From Leishmania infantum JPCM5 (lineage: Eukaryota; Euglenozoa; Kinetoplastea; Trypanosomatida; Trypanosomatidae): a stretch of DNA of 64,000 bases. Shown here one piece after another: positions 59,501 through 64,000 of the stretch. The notes beneath the pieces are model-generated. The model was not told the DNA's origin and did no database searches. It worked only from the letters and a program-made list of their open reading frames with translations. Each line of letters opens with the position of its first letter. The first letter of the stretch is position 1. Position numbers and translations under genes: made by a program. The stretch covers positions 103,501-167,500 of the forward strand of contig NC_009399.2 in NCBI RefSeq assembly GCF_000002875.2. Reading direction: 5' to 3'.

Positions 59501-62500
59501 CGGGCAACGAGTGCTGAGACGGATGCTGATGACGAGCAGCTATCGCCGTCGTTCGGGTTCGGCCCGAGGCGTGCCGTTGGCCGCCCCGCCTCCATGGACC
59601 TTGGATCTGCGGAGGATGGACGGGCAACGAGTGCTGAGACGGATGCTGATGACGAGCAGCTATCGCCGTCGTTCGGGTTCGGCCCGAGGCGTGCCGTTGG
59701 CCGTCCCGCCTCCATGGACCTTGGATCTGCGGAGGATGGACGGGCAACGAGTGCTGAGACGGATGCTGATGACGAGCAGCTATCGCCGTCGTTCGGGTTC
59801 GGCCCGAGGCGTGCCGTTGGCCGTCCCGCCTCCATGGACCTTGGATCTGCAGAGGATGGACGGGCAACGAGTGCTGCGACGGATGCTGATGACGAGCAGC
59901 TATCGCCGTCGTTCGGGTTCGGCCCGAGGCGTGCCGTTGGCCGCCCCGCCTCCATGGACCTTGGATCTGCGGAGGATGGACGGGCAACGAGTGCTGAGAC
60001 GGATGCTGATGACGAGCAGCTATCGCCGTCGTTCGGGTTCGGCCCGAGGCGTGCCGTTGGCCGCCCCGCCTCCATGGACCTTGGATCTGCGGAGGATGGA
60101 CGGGCAACGAGTGCTGAGACGGATGCTGATGACGAGCAGCTATCGCCGTCGTTCGGGTTCGGCCCGAGGCGTGCCGTTGGCCGCCCCGCCTCCATGGACC
60201 TTGGATCTGCGGAGGATGGACGGGCAACGAGTGCTGAGACGGATGCTGATGACGAGCAGCTATCGCCGTCGTTCGGGTTCGGCCCAAGGCGTGCCGCTGG
60301 TCGCCCTTCAGAAGCCGGCGAGGCCGCCGATGAAGATGGGGACGAGGGCAGCGACGGCGAGGAGCTCCTGGAGCCGTTGATGGGCCGCCGAATCGAACTC
60401 TACAAGGCGGGGCATACTGGCCCCAAGCGTGACCATGGTGAGGATGTCAATGACAGGCTGGAACTCCAGCTAAGGCGCGGACCACAGCTCGAAACGGGCG
60501 GTACCGCCAGAGTGAGTGGTGGATCCGGGTGCAGGGGCGAGCCGAAGAGAGGTGTCAGCGCCTCCGAGGATAACGAGGAGGGACCTCTCCTGCTAGGGGT
60601 GCGGCAGAACGGCGGTCCCCCGACTAGCAGACCTCCATTGAGGGCCGTGCCGGTGGCGGCTGCAGATAGACAGGAACCAAGCAACCGCGATTCGGACTCC
60701 GATGTTCCGCTAACTATGGGGTTCATCTACGGTAGCGCCCGGCATGCAACAGGCGATCCGACGTACACGAAGGCCCCTGAGAAGACTGAATCCGCCCATG
60801 CGGCTTCAGAAGACTACAGCTCCGATGGCTCACCGTTGGAAGTGCGCTTGGTGCGTTACGCTCCTCGACGTAAAACGGCGCACCGCCCCCCAGCGACACC
60901 GTCCGCTCAAGAGGAAGTCCCTGGCAGGGCAGACACCGACACCGATGCCCTCAGTGAGGAAGAGCCTCTCGCGGCGCTTGTGCTGCAGAAGAGCCGCGTC
61001 GAGCGAAGGGCGCATCCTCGAGCAGCTTCATCGCAAGAGGCTCGTGAGCAGCACTCGGCTGTCTCAACGGACGAGGAAGAGGAGGAAGAAGATACACCGC
61101 TTAGTCAGGGTCGTCCATTGCTGCGCTCTGCCGGTCCTCTTCCCAAAACGTATCATCCTTCCGCCGAGGAGCATGGCAACGCGACCTTTTCCGATGATGA
61201 GGAGGATAATGAGCACATGATACCAACCTGCAGCAACCATCGTCCTGCGCGTGTGTGCGGTCATACCCACGAACTCCTCCTCCAGAAGGACGAGGCGGAA
61301 CGATCACACTCTAGCGAGGTCGATGATGAGGACACGAATCCGTTGCGCGCGGAGATTCAGGCGCCTCGTAAGCGTCAACACGGCCCGACCAAACAGGAAG
61401 AGAGCCTTGAAGCCGACGAGGCGCGGTCCTCCGCCCCCTCCACGCGGTCGTCGACCTCTTCACCCCTCACGACCACATACCATCGCACCCGGCACAACCG
61501 AGCACACCGAACTCCGCCCAGCCCCTGCATCTCTGTCAAATACGAAGGACCAGCATCAAGCACGCCGAAACAGCAGCCCATCGGCCATCACCCCATCCGA
61601 CAGTTGACACGCCGCGTCGGCCCAGCGCCTGTCGCCACCGCTGCCGAGTCCACTGCAACAGTGACCCGAATCCGACCAAGCGAGCAATCCTTGGGACACC
61701 GAGAGCTCAATTCCGCACACACACTAGCCGACACCGTCGACGACAGCCTTTCAGCGGCCACAACCGCTGCCGAGCACACACACACCACCATCCTCCGACA
61801 GCACCTGCGCCGTGAACGAAACTATCACCACAAACTACACGCGGAATCTCACCATCTCAATCATGTTCCTATGCGCTTCATGGGCACGCCCGTCGACGAG
61901 GCGGAGCGGGCGCTGGAGAGCGCTCTGCAGCAAGCCGGCGATGCGAAGGAGTCCGCCGACCGCGACACCGTGCTGGAGCGGTCGATGGGCACGCCCGTCG
62001 ACGAGACGCAGCGGGCGCTGGAGAGCGCTCTGCAGCAAGCCGGCGATGCGAAGGAGCCCGCCAGCCGCGACGCCGTGCTGGAGCGGTCGATGGGCACGCC
62101 CGTCGACGAGGCGGAGCGGGCGCTGGAGAGCGCTCTGCAGCAAGCCGGCGATGCGAAGGAGCCCGCCAGCCGCGACGCCGTGCTGGAGCGGTCGATGGGC
62201 ACGCCCGTCGACGAGGCGGAGCGGGCGCTGGAGAGCGCTCTGCAGCAAGCCGGCGATGCGAAGGAGCCCGCCGACCGCGACGCCGTGCTGGAGCGGTCGA
62301 TGGGCACGCCCGTCGACGAGGCGGAGCGGGCGCTGGAGAGCGCTCTGCAGCAAGCCGGCGATGCGAAGGAGCCCGCCAGCCGCGACGCCGTGCTGGAGCG
62401 GTCGATGGGCACGCCCGTCGACGAGGCGGAGCGGGCGCTGGAGAGCGCTCTGCAGCAAGCCGGCGATGCGAAGGAGCCCGCCGACCGCGACGCCGTGCTG

Positions 62501-64000
62501 GAGCGGTCGATGGGCACGCCCGTCGACGAGACGCAGCGGGCGCTGGAGAGCGCTCTGCAGCAAGCCGGCGATGCGAAGGAGCCCGCCGACCGCGACGCCG
62601 TGCTGGAGCGGTCGATGGGCACGCCCGTCGACGAGGCGGAGCGGGCGCTGGAGAGCGCTCTGCAGCAAGCCGGCGATGCGAAGGAGCCCGCCGACCGCGA
62701 CGCCGTGCTGGAGCGGTCGATGGGCACGCCCGTCGACGAGGCGCAGCGGGCGCTGGAGAGCGCTCTGCAGCAAGCCGGCGATGCGAAGGAGCCCGCCGAC
62801 CGCGACGCCGTGCTGGAGCGGTCGATGGGCACGCCCGTCGACGAGGCGGAGCGGGCGCTGGAGAGCGCTCTGCAGCAAGCCGGCGATGCGAAGGAGCCCG
62901 CCGACCGCGACGCCGTGCTGGAGCGGTCGATGGGCACGCCCGTCGACGAGGCGGAGCGGGCGCTGGAGAGCGCTCTGCAGCAAGCCGGCGATGCGAAGGA
63001 GCCCGCCGACCGCGACACCGTGCTGGAGCGGTCGATGGGCACGCCCGTGGACGAGGCGGAGCGGGCGCTGGAGAGCGCTCTGCAGCAAGCCGGCGATGCG
63101 AAGGAGTCCGCCGACCGCGACGCCGTGCTGGAGCGGTCGATGGGCACGCCCGTCGACGAGGCGGAGCGGGTGCTGGAGAGCGCTCTGCAGCAAGCCGGCG
63201 ATGCGAAGGAGCCCGCCGACCGCGACACCGTGCTGGAGCGGTCGATGGGCACGCCCGTCGACGAGGCGGAGCGGGCGCTGGAGAGCGCTCTGCAGCAAGC
63301 CGGCGATGCGAAGGAGCCCGCCAGCCGCGACACCGTGCTGGAGCGGTCGATGGGCACGCCCGTCGACGAGGCGGAGCGGGCGCTGGAGAGCGCTCTGCAG
63401 CAAGCCGGCGATGCGAAGGAGCCCGCCAGCCGCGACGCCGTGCTGGAGCGGTCGATGGGCACGCCCGTGGACGAGACGCAGCGGGCGCTGGAGAGCGCTC
63501 TGCAGCAAGCCGGCGATGCGAAGGAGCCCGCCGACCGCGACGCCGTGCTGGAGCGGTCGATGGGCACGCCCGTGGACGAGGCGGAGCGGGCGCTGGAGAG
63601 CGCTCTGCAGCAAGCCGGCGATGCGAAGGAGCCCGCCGACCGCGACACCGTGCTGGAGCGGTCGATGGGCACGCCCGTCGACGAGACGCAGCGGGCGCTG
63701 GAGAGCGCTCTGCAGCAAGCCGGCGATGCGAAGGAGCCCGCCGACCGCGACACCGTGCTGGAGCGGTCGATGGGCACGCCCGTCGACGAGGCGGAGCGGG
63801 CGCTGGAGAGCGCTCTGCAGCAAGCCGGCGATGCGAAGGAGCCCGCCAGCCGCGACGCCGTGCTGGAGCGGTCGATGGGCACGCCCGTGGACGAGACGCA
63901 GCGGGCGCTGGAGAGCGCTCTGCAGCAAGCCGGCGATGCGAAGGAGCCCGCCAGCCGCGACGCCGTGCTGGAGCGGTCGATGGGCACGCCCGTCGACGAG
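56561..64000 (+). CDS. Giant tandem-repeat protein, 3' end outside window (at least 2480 codons)
   Basis: One frame stays open from ATG 56561 to the last base; no stop is reached. Residues 1-310 are Ala/Ser/Gly- then Glu/Asp-rich, with an ordered-looking segment near 130-165 (ERIENLSAVEDRYRFHLECL and DELEDLCDIMISREDELL). At about 311-375 a helical Arg/Ala/Glu-rich segment precedes 40-residue repeats: 2 copies from 382 and, after a duplicate of the same lead-in, 12 copies from 761. Residues about 1268-1770 are a charged linker. From 1774 the 35-residue unit MGTPVDEAERALESALQQAG.. runs to the edge (20 full copies plus 7 residues). No signal peptide or membrane helix is seen. From memory, Leishmania chromosome 15 carries repeat genes annotated Tb-292 membrane-associated protein-like; this may be one, unverified. 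Function unknown; highly repetitive Leishmania proteins are often B-cell antigens. Confidence 0.85.
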   Translation, partial: MDPSSATAVASNATALAGAGVAGHEATQHAPGSTTEGSGSGSGLGATPRTSDSPAEDPAFSIDVTSGSTSNPAPMQRASASRTKGGRLRENSGNAPRVAAAAPAGASEPSSDASSPTEGKSFAERIENLSAVEDRYRFHLECLAEDELEDLCDIMISREDELLQDGFRGIDAEKEGEERGLLPGEGESDAVSDPFHEDEDAEARLQRRNAVAAAASRTSDGDGIAVAAEPDEEFESFRDAAPYDAATRIERLAQPGAYTRSGSSWLTTNTLHALDMSSVSVVQLTSEFYSPAHTGDETDHCDTSTGGKDEDASVHMDEEAIAAARSARAARALRLRHEKARVEQERAAQAQKMSTALLLSTAPVPADDQEEEEQLDAYALYGPRRAVGRPASMDLGSAEDGRATSAETDADDEQLSPSFGFGPRRAVGRPASMDLGSAEDGRATSAETDADDEQLSPSFGFGPRRAAGRPSEAGEAADEDGDEGSDGEAPFAGGASNGSRRTAVRTRDTRTLTASYADSVAKEVQLSPWAPHRSKRIEGCVPSDGGAPETLQKTAMMSAAKGSSDPDNGTDPCDFRKRASACSHERQISDRDALMDGSARTSSRLRSSGNIFTIKRMESERSTAVEKSGADAAQTDDVYATGFCRVLSRSQSDYAVLNKRRSCLSMRSDLAIRAEAIRRLATTPEVYTDDASVHMDEEAIAAARSARAARALRLRHEKARVEQERAAQAQMMSTALLLSTAPVPADDQEEEEQLDAYALYGPRRAVGRPASMDLGSAEDGRATSAATDADDEQLSPSFGFGPRRAVGRPASMDHGSAEDGRATSAATDADDEQLSPSFGFGPRRAVGRPASMDLGSAEDGRATSAETDADDEQLSPSFGFGPRRAVGRPASMDLGSAEDGRATSAETDADDEQLSPSFGFGPRRAVGRPASMDLGSAEDGRATSAETDADDEQLSPSFGFGPRRAVGRPASMDLGSAEDGRATSAETDADDEQLSPSFGFGPRRAVGRPASMDLGSAEDGRATSAETDADDEQLSPSFGFGPRRAVGRPASMDLGSAEDGRATSAETDADDEQLSPSFGFGPRRAVGRPASMDLGSAEDGRATSAATDADDEQLSPSFGFGPRRAVGRPASMDLGSAEDGRATSAETDADDEQLSPSFGFGPRRAVGRPASMDLGSAEDGRATSAETDADDEQLSPSFGFGPRRAVGRPASMDLGSAEDGRATSAETDADDEQLSPSFGFGPRRAAGRPSEAGEAADEDGDEGSDGEELLEPLMGRRIELYKAGHTGPKRDHGEDVNDRLELQLRRGPQLETGGTARVSGGSGCRGEPKRGVSASEDNEEGPLLLGVRQNGGPPTSRPPLRAVPVAAADRQEPSNRDSDSDVPLTMGFIYGSARHATGDPTYTKAPEKTESAHAASEDYSSDGSPLEVRLVRYAPRRKTAHRPPATPSAQEEVPGRADTDTDALSEEEPLAALVLQKSRVERRAHPRAASSQEAREQHSAVSTDEEEEEEDTPLSQGRPLLRSAGPLPKTYHPSAEEHGNATFSDDEEDNEHMIPTCSNHRPARVCGHTHELLLQKDEAERSHSSEVDDEDTNPLRAEIQAPRKRQHGPTKQEESLEADEARSSAPSTRSSTSSPLTTTYHRTRHNRAHRTPPSPCISVKYEGPASSTPKQQPIGHHPIRQLTRRVGPAPVATAAESTATVTRIRPSEQSLGHRELNSAHTLADTVDDSLSAATTAAEHTHTTILRQHLRRERNYHHKLHAESHHLNHVPMRFMGTPVDEAERALESALQQAGDAKESADRDTVLERSMGTPVDETQRALESALQQAGDAKEPASRDAVLERSMGTPVDEAERALESALQQAGDAKEPASRDAVLERSMGTPVDEAERALESALQQAGDAKEPADRDAVLERSMGTPVDEAERALESALQQAGDAKEPASRDAVLERSMGTPVDEAERALESALQQAGDAKEPADRDAVLERSMGTPVDETQRALESALQQAGDAKEPADRDAVLERSMGTPVDEAERALESALQQAGDAKEPADRDAVLERSMGTPVDEAQRALESALQQAGDAKEPADRDAVLERSMGTPVDEAERALESALQQAGDAKEPADRDAVLERSMGTPVDEAERALESALQQAGDAKEPADRDTVLERSMGTPVDEAERALESALQQAGDAKESADRDAVLERSMGTPVDEAERVLESALQQAGDAKEPADRDTVLERSMGTPVDEAERALESALQQAGDAKEPASRDTVLERSMGTPVDEAERALESALQQAGDAKEPASRDAVLERSMGTPVDETQRALESALQQAGDAKEPADRDAVLERSMGTPVDEAERALESALQQAGDAKEPADRDTVLERSMGTPVDETQRALESALQQAGDAKEPADRDTVLERSMGTPVDEAERALESALQQAGDAKEPASRDAVLERSMGTPVDETQRALESALQQAGDAKEPASRDAVLERSMGTPVDE
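57491..58025 (+). repeat. Duplicated module A: lead-in plus two 40-residue repeats
   Basis: Begins at GACGCTTCCG and shares its lead-in (about 213 bases) and closing segment with 58628-60362. Full 120-base units start at 57704 and 57824; a degenerate closing unit starts at 57944 (GPRRAAGRPSEAGEA). Confidence 0.92.
58628..60362 (+). repeat. Duplicated module B: lead-in plus twelve 40-residue repeats
   Basis: Same lead-in and closing segment as module A, with 120-base units starting every 120 bases from 58841 to 60161 and a degenerate closing unit at 60281. Unit consensus begins GPRRAVGRPASMDLGSAEDG and ends SFGF. Variation is minimal: E or A in SAETD/SAATD, one L to H change, CGC/CGT for Arg. 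Confidence 0.95.
61880..64000 (+). repeat. 105-bp (35-residue) tandem array, at least 20 copies, continuing past the edge
   Basis: ATGGGCACGCCCGT recurs every 105 bases from 61880 (61985 and so on). 2121 bases remain to the window end, i.e. 20 units plus 21 bases. Variation is restricted to a few sites: AE/TQ/AQ after VDE, SADRD/PADRD/PASRD, DAV/DTV, one A to V, and GTC/GTG for Val. Confidence 0.97.

Noticed and set aside
58776..60380. Antisense frames of 503 and 452 codons and a 527-codon alternative sense frame in module B
   Set aside because: Same cause: a 120-base unit keeps several frames open. The 56561 frame reads through the module, its lead-in and its closing segment without a stop.
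61835..63987. Two antisense open frames of about 700 codons across the 35-residue array
   Set aside because: They are forced by the 105-base period; the sense frame continues unbroken from a plausible ATG 5 kb upstream, and neighbours are all plus-strand.
57701..64000. CRISPR-like repeat arrays
   Set aside because: Units are contiguous with no unique spacers, are multiples of three and are coding in a eukaryotic gene.

Overview
The window is trypanosomatid nuclear DNA, almost certainly Leishmania. Every supportable gene lies on the plus strand, has no intron, and is separated from its neighbours by 0.5-4 kb of pyrimidine-, GT- and CA-rich DNA, as in a polycistronic unit processed by trans-splicing. 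Recognisable products are RPA2, the trypanosomatid-specific F1-ATPase subunit p18, the ecotin-type inhibitor ISP1, acidic ribosomal protein P1 and a type I L-asparaginase. From memory, this combination matches Leishmania chromosome 15 (syntenic with T. brucei chromosome 5); that placement was not checked against a database and the species is not resolved.

Layout. 1-6.7 kb: a 5'-truncated hypothetical gene, a 477-residue conserved hypothetical and RPA2. 6.7-13 kb: a SIDER2-like degenerate retroposon and a perfect hairpin downstream of RPA2, then two p18 copies that are nearly identical over 5' leader and CDS but unrelated after the stop codon. 13-20 kb: a basic, possibly mitochondrial protein, ISP1 and a low-complexity CxxC protein. 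21.7-31 kb: two paralogous isoprenylcysteine-methylesterase-like hydrolases separated by 4 kb that contains a 32-bp AT-rich minisatellite. The paralogs share a 333-bp block of complete nucleotide identity inside otherwise diverged genes. 32-40 kb: a basic coiled-coil-tailed protein, a Cys-rich type I membrane protein and a very long pseudouridine synthase. 40-44 kb: two P1 genes and L-asparaginase. 44-53 kb: a probable beta-propeller protein, a PPR protein, a small membrane protein and an Ala/Thr-rich hypothetical.

56.56-64 kb: one uninterrupted open frame of at least 2480 codons that runs off the right edge. It carries an acidic N-terminal region, two duplicated blocks of a 40-residue repeat (2 and 12 copies), a compositionally odd linker, and at least 20 copies of a 35-residue repeat. 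This is the most unusual object in the window.

Functionally the genes are mixed (DNA replication, ATP synthase, protease inhibition, lipid-modified protein processing, RNA modification, ribosome stalk, amino-acid metabolism), as expected for a trypanosomatid transcription unit rather than an operon. Regulation is expected to be post-transcriptional; the duplicated p18 and P1 genes with different 3' flanks fit that. Start codons were chosen as the first ATG giving family-like or non-UTR-like protein downstream of a polypyrimidine tract and AG.
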